From the NCBI GenBank assembly GCA_934476315.1, contig CAKSNQ010000005.1, positions 1 through 64,000 on the forward strand: 64,000 nucleotides of DNA, in the 5' to 3' direction. Each line of letters starts with the position of its first letter. Position 1 is the first letter of the stretch. The stretch comes from an uncultured Eubacteriales bacterium. GTDB taxonomy: Bacteria; Bacillota; Clostridia; Oscillospirales; CAG-272. Of the stretch, positions 42,802-51,633 are shown one piece after another. The notes beneath the pieces were generated by a model. It searched no databases, had not been told where the DNA came from, and worked only from the letters and a program-made list of their open reading frames with translations. The translations under genes and the position numbers were made by a program.

Positions 42802-42836
42802 CCGTCGACCGTCGACTGTCGACCGTCAACCGTTAA
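42797..42836. repeat. Short degenerate GTCGACCGTC-type repeats
   Basis: About five imperfect copies of a CGTCGAC-like unit in tandem between ylbJ and yqfC. They are too short and irregular for a CRISPR array. A looser array of GATAG/GACG units lies at about 25020-25055. Confidence 0.5.
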
Positions 42837-42854
42837 ACTTCCGACTATGTAAGA

Positions 42855-42880
42855 AAGGAGGCTTTCGTTTTGTGAAAGCC
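42855..42880 (+). promoter_or_regulatory. Strong SD and hairpin before yqfC
   Basis: AAAGGAGG (42854-42861) is followed by a 7-bp hairpin GGCTTTC / GAAAGCC (42860-42866 / 42874-42880). The yqfC ATG at 42895 is 33 nt away. A GTG at 42872 opens an 8-codon frame (VKAMVAYI) whose TGA overlaps the yqfC ATG, offering translational coupling. Confidence 0.45.
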
Positions 42881-42894
42881 ATGGTCGCCTACAT

Positions 42895-43218
42895 ATGAAA
42901 GAGCACAGTAAAAACCCCTCGTTACGTTCAAAACTCCGGCAGGCATACGACCGTTTGACATTGCGCGTTTGCCGCGCAGAGCTGACAGGAGGGCGAAATG
43001 TTCTCATTCAGGGGTGCCGCGATATCGTTTGTTACGATCCCACGTGCATCTCTCTTCAGGTGGAGGATCCAGACATCGGATTTCTGAGCGTGCACGGGAC
43101 CTCACTTGTTTGCTTGAGCTATCACGCGGATGCGGTCGTGATCGAGGGAGAAATCCGGGAGGTGACGCTTAGTGGGCGGTGCGAGCGAAGCGGAGACGGT
43201 GCAAAATCTGAAAAATGA
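42895..43218 (+). CDS. yqfC: Sporulation protein YqfC (YabP/YqfC family)
   Basis: 107 residues. An N-terminal basic helix, then the beta-rich family domain: AELTGGRNVLIQGCRDIVCYD, ISLQVEDPDIGFLSVHGTSL and VVIEGEIREVTL. In Clostridia and Bacillus yqfC stands before yqfD, phoH and ybeY as here, and is expressed in the mother cell. Function in coat or engulfment is not settled. The last 15 residues (SGRCERSGDGAKSEK) exceed the family core. No RBS lies directly before its ATG. Confidence 0.88.
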   Translation: MKEHSKNPSLRSKLRQAYDRLTLRVCRAELTGGRNVLIQGCRDIVCYDPTCISLQVEDPDIGFLSVHGTSLVCLSYHADAVVIEGEIREVTLSGRCERSGDGAKSEK

Positions 43219-43296
43219 GTATAAAACAGCCGACAATCTGAATTTTTGCCGTTTACGACAATGCTTAACGGAGAAATCCCACGCCGATTCCGTAAG

Positions 43297-43323
43297 AAAG
43301 GAAAATTTCGCAAAAGCGAAGAG
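43297..43323 (+). promoter_or_regulatory. SD and mini-hairpin before yqfD
   Basis: AAAGGA (43297-43302) is 21 nt from ATG 43324. Between them TTCGC-AAAA-GCGAA (43307-43320) can fold; with the hairpin formed the spacing falls to about 7 nt, which would bring SD and start together. Confidence 0.45.
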
Positions 43324-44757
43324 ATGATTATGAAAATGAAAGCTGACTTTATTCTGTTCGGTTACGGGGACTATGTAGTAAAGAAGCAACATGCGGCTTG
43401 TTTTCTCAATTTGTGCCACCAGTACGGAATTTTATACACGCCGCTCGCAGGGGAAACACACTCCGCGCGACACACCAAAAAGGTTCACGGGTCAAGCACG
43501 GGCGAGCGGAGTCGGAGAAAAAGAAAAACAACGCCCCGTCGCAGGATACCACTTCCCGGCGCGGACCATGGCGCGGAGGGGGAGTGTGGTGGCGCTTCAA
43601 CCTCTCAGGAGACTGCTGTCTCCAAAGAACAAGCGGATTTAGTAGAAAAGATAATCGATGAGGACCTCCGTATTCGTTGTCGGCTGAGCTACACCACGCG
43701 ACTTTGTTTGCTGTGCGCGTCGCGCGGAATCAATATCCGACTGGAGCGCAAGGGAGGGCTCCCCCTTTGGTTTTATCGGTACCGCAGGCGCATGGGACTC
43801 CTGATCGGCGCCGTGCTTGCGTTCGTCCTTTTCTATATGGCGGGAAACGTGATTTGGGACGTTCGCGTGGATGGGGAGGAGAGCATCGACGTCACGGCGT
43901 TCGTGGACGAATTGGACGAGTGCGGTCTGCGTGTCGGGTCCTGGATTCCCAAGATGGATACGGACGCGATCGAGCGGCGGATTCTTTCCCGCTCGGACAA
44001 GGTCGCGTGGATCAGCGTGAATCTGAAGGGAACCGTCGCGTATGTTCAGATCCGGGAGCTGATGCGTCCGCCCAAGACGGAGAATGAATCTTTCGGACAA
44101 CCGTCCGGACAGCCGGTCAATCTCGTCGCACGTTGCGACGGGATCATCGAGTCGGTGCGGCTCGTTTCCGGGGAGGTCGTGGTCAAACCGGGAGAACTGG
44201 TTCGCGCAGGAGACCTGCTGATCAGCGGCGTACGGGATTCCGGCAATTTCGGATACCGGATACGAACCGCCAACGGGCAGGTCATGGCGGTCACAGAACA
44301 TACAATGGTCGTGCAGATTCCGCTCAAACAACAGGAAAAAAGCTATCTGCCGCAGAAATCAGAGCAGAAAACGTTGTTTTTTTTCGGAAAATCCATAAAA
44401 GTTACAAAAAACAGTGGAAATTTCGGGGAGGAATGTGATACAATAAAAAAGATGGAGGTTTTCAGCCTTGGCTCAGGTGTGCCGCTCCCGATTTTTGTGG
44501 AGACGGTTATCGCCCGCCCGTTTGAATGGCGGGAAATCTGCCTGAGCGAACAGCAGGCGGAGCGCATGGCGGAGGATGAGCTGGAACGTCAACTGAACGA
44601 AGCGCTCGCCGATCAGGGCATTTTGCTCTCGAAAGCCGTGAGCCGCTCGGTATCAGAGGAATATTATACGATCAACTGTCGCTATCGGTGTGTGGAAAAT
44701 ATCGCCGAGAAAAAACCGTTTTCGGTGCAGACTCCGGAAGCGGGAGCAGGCGAATAA
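43324..44757 (+). CDS. yqfD: Sporulation protein YqfD with a long basic insert
   Basis: 477 residues against about 400 in Bacillus. The first 40 residues fit the YqfD start (FILFGYGDYVVKKQH). Residues about 43-98 form an Arg/Lys/Ser-rich insertion (GERSRRKRKTTPRRR) absent from the Bacillus protein. A single membrane span (LIGAVLAFVLFYMAGNVIW, about 160-178) precedes the large outside domain with EESIDVTAFVDELDECGLRVGSW and the DLLISGVR lipoyl-like hairpin. YqfD is needed for efficient sporulation in Bacillus, but its biochemistry is open. The start among ATGs at 43324, 43330 and 43336 is not certain. Confidence 0.85.
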   Translation: MIMKMKADFILFGYGDYVVKKQHAACFLNLCHQYGILYTPLAGETHSARHTKKVHGSSTGERSRRKRKTTPRRRIPLPGADHGAEGECGGASTSQETAVSKEQADLVEKIIDEDLRIRCRLSYTTRLCLLCASRGINIRLERKGGLPLWFYRYRRRMGLLIGAVLAFVLFYMAGNVIWDVRVDGEESIDVTAFVDELDECGLRVGSWIPKMDTDAIERRILSRSDKVAWISVNLKGTVAYVQIRELMRPPKTENESFGQPSGQPVNLVARCDGIIESVRLVSGEVVVKPGELVRAGDLLISGVRDSGNFGYRIRTANGQVMAVTEHTMVVQIPLKQQEKSYLPQKSEQKTLFFFGKSIKVTKNSGNFGEECDTIKKMEVFSLGSGVPLPIFVETVIARPFEWREICLSEQQAERMAEDELERQLNEALADQGILLSKAVSRSVSEEYYTINCRYRCVENIAEKKPFSVQTPEAGAGE

Positions 44758-44818
44758 CGGGAAGCGCGGCGTCGCCCACCGTTGACATTGCTTTGAAAAA
44801 CACAGGAAAGGAAACAGC

Positions 44819-45919
44819 ATGAACCGGGAGAAGTTTGTAAGGACAGTGCGCGCGGGGAATTCTGAATTAACGGCGCGCGTGTTTGGTATGTTCGATTCCA
44901 ATGTTCATTTGATTGAGCATACGTTTGACGTGGAAGTCCGTAATCGGACGCCGCAGGGGAGCGAGGACGACACCTTGTCCGTGGAGGGCAACGGCGAAGC
45001 GAATGTCAACCGCGCGGCGCAGGTTCTCGGAGCGCTCTGCGAAGCGGCACAACGCGGCGATGAGATTACCGAGCAATTTCTTCGCTATCTGATCAGCATG
45101 ACGCAGGCGGGACGGCAGGAGGAATTGTCCGAAATGACGTCGGACAGCCTGCTTGTGACAACACGCGGTAAACCCATTCGCCCCAAGACCGTCGGTCAAA
45201 AAAAATACGTTGAATTGATCCGGAAAAACACGATCGTATTCGGCGTGGGACCTGCCGGGACAGGGAAGACCTTTCTTGCCGTCGCCATGGCGGTAAAAGC
45301 CTTGCGTGAAAAAAAGGTCAGCCGCATTATTCTGACCCGTCCGGCGATTGAAGCGGGAGAGAGACTCGGCTTTTTGCCGGGTGACCTGCAAAGTAAGATC
45401 GATCCCTACCTCCGCCCCTTGTACGACGCGCTCTTTGAAATGATGGGACCGGAAAATTATCAGGCGTGCGTTGAAAAACAGACCATCGAGGTCGCGCCGC
45501 TGGCGTATATGCGCGGGCGCACGCTGGACGATTCCTTTATCATTCTGGACGAGGCACAGAATGCGACGCCGGAGCAAATGAAAATGTTTCTGACGCGACT
45601 TGGCTTCAATTCCAAAGCGGTCATTACGGGCGACCTGACACAAACAGACCTGCCGCGAGGAGTGCGGAGCGGATTGTCGATGGTGGTCAGAATCCTTGCC
45701 GATGTCGAGGACATTGCCGTGTTCCGCTTCAGCGAACAGGATGTCGTCCGTCATCATCTGGTGCAGAAAATCATCCAAGCGTACGACCGTTACGAGCACA
45801 ACCGCCACCCGCAGGAGACTCTCACCGCGGAAATCTCCGACAACAGGCAGTCCGACCGACGCCTGTTGTGGGGATCACACCAGAGAAATAATAAGAAATA
45901 TACCGATCACTCAAAGTAA
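44819..45919 (+). CDS. phoH: PhoH-family ATPase
   Basis: 366 residues. A small N-terminal KH/R3H-like part precedes the PhoH helicase-like domain: Walker A GPAGTGKTF (about 142-150), RPAIEAGERLGFLPGD, Walker B FIILDEAQN and TGDLTQTDLPRG. It is a cytoplasmic NTPase that in many bacteria pairs with YbeY in RNA processing. ybeY follows after 78 nt, the conserved order. AAAGGAAA precedes ATG 44819. The last 35 residues are a variable polar tail. Confidence 0.94.
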   Translation: MNREKFVRTVRAGNSELTARVFGMFDSNVHLIEHTFDVEVRNRTPQGSEDDTLSVEGNGEANVNRAAQVLGALCEAAQRGDEITEQFLRYLISMTQAGRQEELSEMTSDSLLVTTRGKPIRPKTVGQKKYVELIRKNTIVFGVGPAGTGKTFLAVAMAVKALREKKVSRIILTRPAIEAGERLGFLPGDLQSKIDPYLRPLYDALFEMMGPENYQACVEKQTIEVAPLAYMRGRTLDDSFIILDEAQNATPEQMKMFLTRLGFNSKAVITGDLTQTDLPRGVRSGLSMVVRILADVEDIAVFRFSEQDVVRHHLVQKIIQAYDRYEHNRHPQETLTAEISDNRQSDRRLLWGSHQRNNKKYTDHSK

Positions 45920-45997
45920 CTACGGGGATTTTCCCCGGACGGTTCACCCAATCGACAAAAGACAAAAAAACAGGAAGAGTAAGGGAGTCAGAGAAAA

Positions 45998-46510
45998 ATG
46001 AACGTGATTGTTTATTATGAAAATCAACAAAAAAAAGAAAAAATCAACTATAAGTTAAAAATGCTCATTCGGCGCGCCATTCTTGAAACGCTCGCCTATG
46101 AACAATACGGTAACGACGTCGAGGTCAGCGTGACTTTTACGGACAACGAGGGAATCCGGGAGATCAATCGCCGTTTCCGGAACATCGACGCCGCCACGGA
46201 CGTACTTTCATTCCCGCTCTTCGATTACGAAAACGAAAAAGGCGAGCCTCCCATTGATGAGGTTGAGAATATGTTGGGTGACATTGTTCTGAATCCGGAG
46301 CGTGCCCGTGTGCAAGCGCAGGAGTACGGACATTCCTTCGAGCGGGAAATGGCGTTTCTGACCGTTCATTCCATGCTCCATCTGCTGGGATATGACCACG
46401 AAACATGCGAGCAGGACGAGCTGGATATGCGCCGCCGCCAGCACGAGATCATGGATCGCCTGGGGCTCTCGGTCGTAAGAGAACCTCAAAACTCAACTGA
46501 ACCGGACTGA
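45998..46510 (+). CDS. ybeY: Endoribonuclease YbeY
   Basis: 170 residues. The zinc motif H-x3-H-x5-H is in HSMLHLLGYDHE (about residues 125-136), preceded by NRRFRNIDAATDVLSFPL and GDIVLNPERAR, all family hallmarks. YbeY matures 16S rRNA 3' ends and takes part in ribosome quality control. ATG 45998 has a modest RBS (AAGGGAG 14 nt upstream). The family helix at the N terminus is present and the protein is of normal length. Confidence 0.95.
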   Translation: MNVIVYYENQQKKEKINYKLKMLIRRAILETLAYEQYGNDVEVSVTFTDNEGIREINRRFRNIDAATDVLSFPLFDYENEKGEPPIDEVENMLGDIVLNPERARVQAQEYGHSFEREMAFLTVHSMLHLLGYDHETCEQDELDMRRRQHEIMDRLGLSVVREPQNSTEPD

Positions 46511-46524
46511 GAGGGGGGCCCCTT

Positions 46525-47010
46525 TTGCCGTATCCGAAACATCGGCGTGTGAGACCGACTTCTGTGGTGCGGGCGGCGGACAAGCAGGCTCCGGAGCAAC
46601 CGACACGCGGTCGGACGGAAAATTTTTTCACGGCACACGCGCGCCTACTGACTTTTCTCGCCTGCATCGCCTTATTTTTGATTTTGTGCGGACCGATCAA
46701 CATTTTTCGGGTCAACACATGGGTGAGCGAACGAGTGCAGGAGTCTGCCCGGATGCCGGTAGAGACGCTGATGCAGATTGCCGACCGCGGAGCCGCGCTG
46801 ACATGGGATGACTTCGGGGGGTACGCGTTCCACGTCGTGGCAGAGGATGTGTGCTACATACGTCGGTACGAGGTTCGCGGAGGGGAATACGTGCTGTTTG
46901 TCAGCGCGGATGTCTGCGACGATCCGATCCGTACGGCGATTGTGATTCGCCTGTCGGACGCGGCGCGTGCCGACCTGATCTCCGAGGATAGCGCTTTTCT
47001 CTTTGAATGA
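46525..47010 (+). CDS. Hypothetical single-span membrane protein between ybeY and era
   Basis: 161 residues from TTG 46525, chosen for GAGGGGGG 10 nt before it. A basic cytoplasmic N terminus (44 residues) precedes one membrane span (LLTFLACIALFLILCGPINIF, about 45-64) and an outside domain of about 95 residues with two cysteines and a regular strand pattern. I recognise no family. In Bacillus the place between ybeY and era is taken by dgkA and cdd, so this gene replaces them here. The spacing of 14 nt to ybeY suggests co-expression. Confidence 0.65.
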   Translation: MPYPKHRRVRPTSVVRAADKQAPEQPTRGRTENFFTAHARLLTFLACIALFLILCGPINIFRVNTWVSERVQESARMPVETLMQIADRGAALTWDDFGGYAFHVVAEDVCYIRRYEVRGGEYVLFVSADVCDDPIRTAIVIRLSDAARADLISEDSAFLFE

Positions 47011-47079
47011 TAGTTCGCGCGGAAATCCCCGTGCACCGAAAGAAAAATAAAATCAATGACATAAAGGATAAATTTAACG

Positions 47080-47973
47080 ATGGGTAACAAAAAGACGGCG
47101 TATATTGCCATTGTCGGACGCCCCAATGTAGGAAAATCGACGCTTCTGAACGCAATGATTCGTGAAAAAATCGCGATTGTGTCCAACAAACCGCAGACCA
47201 CGCGCAACCGGATTCTCGGGATTCTCACGCGCGACGACGACCAGTTTGTCTTTCTGGATACGCCGGGAATTTTCAAGCCGCGCAACGCGCTCGGCGAGTA
47301 TATGGTCAAGGAAGCGGACAGTACGCTGTCAGACGCCGACGCTGTGATCGTCATGGTTGACGCGGCGAAGCCGATCGGTGAGGTGGAGGAGCGTCTGATC
47401 GCCTCTCTGGAATCCTCGGGGCTTCCCGCGATTCTCGCCGTCAATAAAATGGATACGGTGACGCCGGAACAGCTTGCGCTTTGCCTGAAAACCTACGCAG
47501 ATCGTTACGCATTTGACGCATTTGTTCCGCTGAGCGCCAAAAACAGCAAGAATATCGAGGTATTGCTGACGGAATGCAGCGCCTTTCTGAGTGAATCCGA
47601 GTGGTTTTTCCCGGAGGATATGACAACGGACCAGCCAATCCGGCAAATGGCAGCCGAAATTATCCGCGAGAAAATTTTGCGAACGCTTGACAAAGAGGTT
47701 CCTCACGGTGTGGCGGTCGTGATCGAAGAATTTCGTGAGGAGGGAGATCTGACCCGCATCCGTGCCGAAATTTTCTGCGAAAAGGCATCCCACAAGGGGA
47801 TTATCGTAGGAAAGAATGGGGAGGAGCTGAAGCGCGTCGGCTCCTACGCACGAGCGGATCTGGAGAAATTGCTCGGTTGCAAGGTGTACCTGAATCTTTG
47901 GGTCAAGGTCAAGGAAAACTGGCGCGACAGCGCGAGAAGCGTGACTAATTTCGGCTATACAGAAGATCGTTGA
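47080..47973 (+). CDS. era: GTPase Era
   Basis: 297 residues. G1 GRPNVGKST (about 11-19), G2 effector PQTTRNR, G3 DTPGI, G4 NKMD and G5 PLSAKN are intact. The C-terminal KH domain carries GIIVGKNGEELKRVG. Era binds the 3' end of 16S rRNA and helps 30S assembly, on the inner face of the membrane or in the cytoplasm. The stop at 47973 is followed after 62 nt by recO, the usual Bacillota order. Confidence 0.97.
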   Translation: MGNKKTAYIAIVGRPNVGKSTLLNAMIREKIAIVSNKPQTTRNRILGILTRDDDQFVFLDTPGIFKPRNALGEYMVKEADSTLSDADAVIVMVDAAKPIGEVEERLIASLESSGLPAILAVNKMDTVTPEQLALCLKTYADRYAFDAFVPLSAKNSKNIEVLLTECSAFLSESEWFFPEDMTTDQPIRQMAAEIIREKILRTLDKEVPHGVAVVIEEFREEGDLTRIRAEIFCEKASHKGIIVGKNGEELKRVGSYARADLEKLLGCKVYLNLWVKVKENWRDSARSVTNFGYTEDR

Positions 47974-48035
47974 CCGCGGTCGGGATCCACCGGTTTGCGA
48001 AAACCGAAAGTGCGAAATACAAAAGGGAGGTTCTT

Positions 48036-48851
48036 ATGCCTGAATTGTGCCATACGCCGGGTGTTGTTATCCGGGCGCGCAGGGATAAAGATGTGCTCCT
48101 GACGCTCCTGACCCCAACGCTTGGCAGAATTTCGGTGATCGCCAAGGGCGCCCGCTCGCTCAAGGGACCACAGATGTCACTGAGCCAGGTGTTTTGCTAC
48201 GGAGACTACGAGTTGTACCGTCGCGGGGAAATTTACTGGCTCCGCACCGGGGAATTGAAAGACAATTTTTACGGCGTCGCGCAACGGCTCGACGCGCTCA
48301 ATCTTGCTTCGTACTTCTGCGACGTGGCGTCCTTAGCGAGCGAACCGGATGTTCCGGCGGCGGAGCTGATGCGCCTTCTGCTGAATTGTCTGGCGTTTCT
48401 GGAGCGGGAAACGTACCCCGATCTGCTGATTAAAGGTGTGTTTGAATGGCGCGTGCTTGCCATGCAGGGACTGTCCCCGTCGCTTGGCTCCTGCCCGCGT
48501 TGCGGGCGGCGTGTTGAGGATATTTGCGCGGCTTCTCCGCTGGAAAACTTCACGCTGGATATTACGCAGGGGGCTTTACTGTGCGGCAAATGTCGCGGCG
48601 GACAGGTCGGAGCGCTCCCCGGTGTCGGAGTTGTTCCCAGCACCTCGGTGTCGGACGCGGTGCTTCTGTCCGCAGACGCGCTGGCGGCAATCCGCTTTGC
48701 ACTCCGGACACCGATGGAGCGGATGATGTCGTTCCGCATGGAAAATCCGGAGGACATCCGCATGTTTTCTACGGCGGGAGAAAAATTTCTGCGTTATCAC
48801 ATGGACTGCGACAGCAAGGCACTTTCGATGTATTATGCTATGAAAATCTAA
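48036..48851 (+). CDS. recO: DNA repair protein RecO
   Basis: 271 residues from ATG 48036 (GGGAGG upstream; earlier in-frame starts lack an RBS). An N-terminal OB fold (GVVIRARRDKDVLLTLLTP, GRISVIAKGAR) precedes a helical domain and the zinc finger CPRCGRR ... CGKC (about 152-188). RecO loads RecA on SSB-coated DNA with RecR. The position after era is the conserved one. Confidence 0.93.
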   Translation: MPELCHTPGVVIRARRDKDVLLTLLTPTLGRISVIAKGARSLKGPQMSLSQVFCYGDYELYRRGEIYWLRTGELKDNFYGVAQRLDALNLASYFCDVASLASEPDVPAAELMRLLLNCLAFLERETYPDLLIKGVFEWRVLAMQGLSPSLGSCPRCGRRVEDICAASPLENFTLDITQGALLCGKCRGGQVGALPGVGVVPSTSVSDAVLLSADALAAIRFALRTPMERMMSFRMENPEDIRMFSTAGEKFLRYHMDCDSKALSMYYAMKI

Positions 48852-48896
48852 TAGTAAGAGAAAAAAACAACCAACGAGAGATTTTGAGGAGTTTAT

Positions 48897-48953
48897 ATGC
48901 GCTTGACGTCGGCTCCGGCGGAGTGCCATGAACTCGCAACTGTGAAGATTTGA
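48897..48953 (+). CDS. Possible 18-residue ORF before mutS2
   Basis: ATG 48897 has GAGGAG 5 nt upstream, a better site than that of mutS2 itself, and the frame (MRLTSAPAECHELATVKI) ends 12 nt before the mutS2 ATG. It may be a leader peptide or chance. Confidence 0.25.
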   Translation: MRLTSAPAECHELATVKI

Positions 48954-48965
48954 TAAAGGACGAAC

Positions 48966-51377
48966 ATGAAAATTACGGAAAAAACACGATCTACATTGGA
49001 ATTTGATCGCGTATGCGAAATGTTGGCGGAATGTGCCCCGACGGAGGGAAGCCGCGCCATGGCGTATACGCTGATGCCATCGGACGAGATCGGGACCGTT
49101 CTGCGGCGTCTGCGGCGCACGACGGACGCCAGACGCATGTCCGACGCCAAGGGAATGCCATCGTTCGGCATGGTGGTGGACATCGGGGACGCGTGCGAGC
49201 GTGCGGAAAAAGGCGCTGTGCTGACGCCTCGGGAGCTACTTGATATTGCCCGCGTTCTGACAACCTCCCGCACATTGCGGGAATACGGCACGGAAAACCG
49301 GAATTTCGAGACCTCGCTGGACGAAATGTTTGAGCGTCTGATCCCAAACCGACACCTGGAGAGCGAAATCACGCATTCCATTCTGGCGGAGGACATGATC
49401 GCCGATGAAGCGAGCAGTGCGTTGGCAGATATCCGACGCAACATCCGTTCCGTCAACAACCGGATTAAGGAGACTCTTCAGAAATACATTTCCGGTGGGA
49501 CTCACGCCAAATACCTGCAGGAAAATCTCGTGACTACGCGGGACGGTAGGTATGTGATTCCCGTGCGTGCCGAGCACCGAGGCGATGTCCCGGGACTTTT
49601 GCACGATACGTCCGCCTCGGGCGCCACGCTGTTTATCGAACCGATGCCGGTTGTCGAGGCTAACAACGAGCTACGTATGCTCCGCGCGAAGGAGGAGAGG
49701 GAAATTGAAAAAATTCTTGCGACCCTTTCCGCGCATGTGAGCGACGCCGGGACCGCACTGAGCCTCAATTACCGCAATATCACGGAGCTGGCGTTCATCT
49801 TTGCCTGCGGCGAGCTGTCGTCAAGAATGCGCGGCATTGCTCCGACCCTCACCGGTCAGCGGATGGTCTCGCTCACGCGTGCCCGTCACCCGCTGATCGA
49901 CAAAAATCAGGTCGTTCCGATTGATCTTTCTATCGGGCGCGAGGAAGATGGCACGGGATATGATACGCTCATTATTACGGGACCGAACACGGGCGGCAAA
50001 ACGGTTGCGCTGAAAACACTCGGGCTGTTTTGCCTGATGGCGCAGTCGGGGCTGCACATTCCGGCGGAGGAGCCGTCGTCGATGTGCTTGTTTGACCGCG
50101 TTCTCGTGGACCTCGGTGACGAGCAAAGCATCGAGCAATCGCTGTCCACCTTCTCCTCTCACATGGTCAACATCGTGGACATTCTCAAAAATCTGACCAC
50201 AAAGTCGCTGGTACTGTTCGATGAGCTGGGCGGGGGAACCGACCCGGTGGAGGGCGCGGCGCTCGCAGTGGCGATTATCGACGCCGTGCGGAAAGCCGGG
50301 GCTGTCTGCGCGGCGACCACGCACTATGCTGAGCTGAAGGCGTACGCGTTATCCACGCCCGGAGTATGCAATGCGTCCTGTGAATTTGATGTTGAAACCC
50401 TCAAACCAACCTATCGCCTCATCATCGGCACGCCCGGGAAATCCAACGCCTTTGCCATCTCGTCCAAGCTGGGGCTTCCCGATGAAATTGTTGAGAATGC
50501 CAAAGCCTATATCAGTGCGGATAACAAAAAATTTGAGGATGTGATCGGTGAGCTGGAGCAAAGCCGATTGGAAATGGAAAAGGAGAAGGCGACGGCGCAT
50601 CGGTTGCGGGAAGAGTACGAGACATTCAAAAACCGCGCCGAGCGGCAGATCTCCCAGCGGTTGACGGAATCGGAAACAATGCTGAATAAGGCAAAGGAAA
50701 AAGCGCAGGCGCTTCTGACAGGAGCCAAGGCTTCCAGCGACTATATTCTGGAGCAGGCGGACAAGGTTCGCCGCGCTCAGCAGACCGACCGACTGGCACA
50801 GCAACTGGAGGAGACGCGGCGAAACGTCCGCGAGCACATACGGGCAAGCGAGGCGCTGATCGATCCGGTGGAGGAGCAGACGCGGAACGAAAATTACGTT
50901 CTGCCGCGTGCACTGCACAAAGGCGATGAGGTCATGCTGATGAATATCCGCAAGCCGGGAATTCTTCTGACCGATCCGGACAGCCGGGGAAACGTGACTG
51001 TCAAGGCGGGAATCATTACAAGCAAGACCAACATTTCCAATCTGCAACTGATTGAAAATGACAACACATTTGTGATTACGGCTGACCGCGACCGCAAAAA
51101 AGCATCCGACTTTCGTGCACAGGTCAGTTATGATTTCAAGCCGGAGATCGATCTGCGCGGCATGACCGGTGAGGAAGCATGGCTTGCGGTGGACAAATAC
51201 CTCGATGAGGCGCAGCTTCACGGGATTCACACCGTGTCCCTGATTCACGGAAAGGGAACAGGAGCGTTGCGGAAAGCTCTGTGGGAGTTTTTGCGCAGAG
51301 ACCGCCGGATCGCGAATTATCGTCTGGGACAGTACGGCGAGGGCGACAGCGGCGTGACGCTGGTCGAGGTAAAATAA
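48966..51377 (+). CDS. mutS2: MutS2 family protein (Smr domain)
   Basis: 803 residues. The clamp/lever region occupies about 1-310. The ATPase has Walker A GPNTGGKTVALK (about 338-349), SSHMVNIVDIL and LFDELGGGTDP (Walker B). A long coiled coil (about 520-640) is followed by a KOW-like region and the C-terminal Smr nuclease domain with DLRGMTGEEAW and LIHGKGTGALR. MutS2 is not a mismatch repair protein: it suppresses recombination and splits collided ribosomes in Bacillus. It starts 114 nt after recO. Confidence 0.95.
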   Translation: MKITEKTRSTLEFDRVCEMLAECAPTEGSRAMAYTLMPSDEIGTVLRRLRRTTDARRMSDAKGMPSFGMVVDIGDACERAEKGAVLTPRELLDIARVLTTSRTLREYGTENRNFETSLDEMFERLIPNRHLESEITHSILAEDMIADEASSALADIRRNIRSVNNRIKETLQKYISGGTHAKYLQENLVTTRDGRYVIPVRAEHRGDVPGLLHDTSASGATLFIEPMPVVEANNELRMLRAKEEREIEKILATLSAHVSDAGTALSLNYRNITELAFIFACGELSSRMRGIAPTLTGQRMVSLTRARHPLIDKNQVVPIDLSIGREEDGTGYDTLIITGPNTGGKTVALKTLGLFCLMAQSGLHIPAEEPSSMCLFDRVLVDLGDEQSIEQSLSTFSSHMVNIVDILKNLTTKSLVLFDELGGGTDPVEGAALAVAIIDAVRKAGAVCAATTHYAELKAYALSTPGVCNASCEFDVETLKPTYRLIIGTPGKSNAFAISSKLGLPDEIVENAKAYISADNKKFEDVIGELEQSRLEMEKEKATAHRLREEYETFKNRAERQISQRLTESETMLNKAKEKAQALLTGAKASSDYILEQADKVRRAQQTDRLAQQLEETRRNVREHIRASEALIDPVEEQTRNENYVLPRALHKGDEVMLMNIRKPGILLTDPDSRGNVTVKAGIITSKTNISNLQLIENDNTFVITADRDRKKASDFRAQVSYDFKPEIDLRGMTGEEAWLAVDKYLDEAQLHGIHTVSLIHGKGTGALRKALWEFLRRDRRIANYRLGQYGEGDSGVTLVEVK

Positions 51378-51492
51378 TGGGATTCGGGCACCTCGCCCCG
51401 GGCGAAAACCATCGGAAAAACCGTTTCTTTGTCGTATTCCGAACCGTGCGCTATATCCTTTTGTGTAACCTGACAAAAATAGGAAGCGTATA

Positions 51493-51521
51493 TTGACAAT
51501 ATCGGACTTGTGTGGTATAAT
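51493..51521 (+). promoter_or_regulatory. Consensus promoter of mgsA
   Basis: TTGACA (51493-51498), 17 bp, TATAAT (51516-51521); ATG 51634 is 113 nt downstream. Confidence 0.85.
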
Positions 51522-51633
51522 TAGGCATAAAATCAGAACGATATGGCAATATTTGTTGTGCATAGCGACAAGATTCCGGCGTTTTGTATGGCAGTTTCCA
51601 AGCAAATTCGATAAAACAGAGAGGATGGTTGAA

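Noticed and set aside
42797..42836. CRISPR array
   Set aside because: Units are about 7-10 bp, overlapping and without spacers; no cas gene is present.
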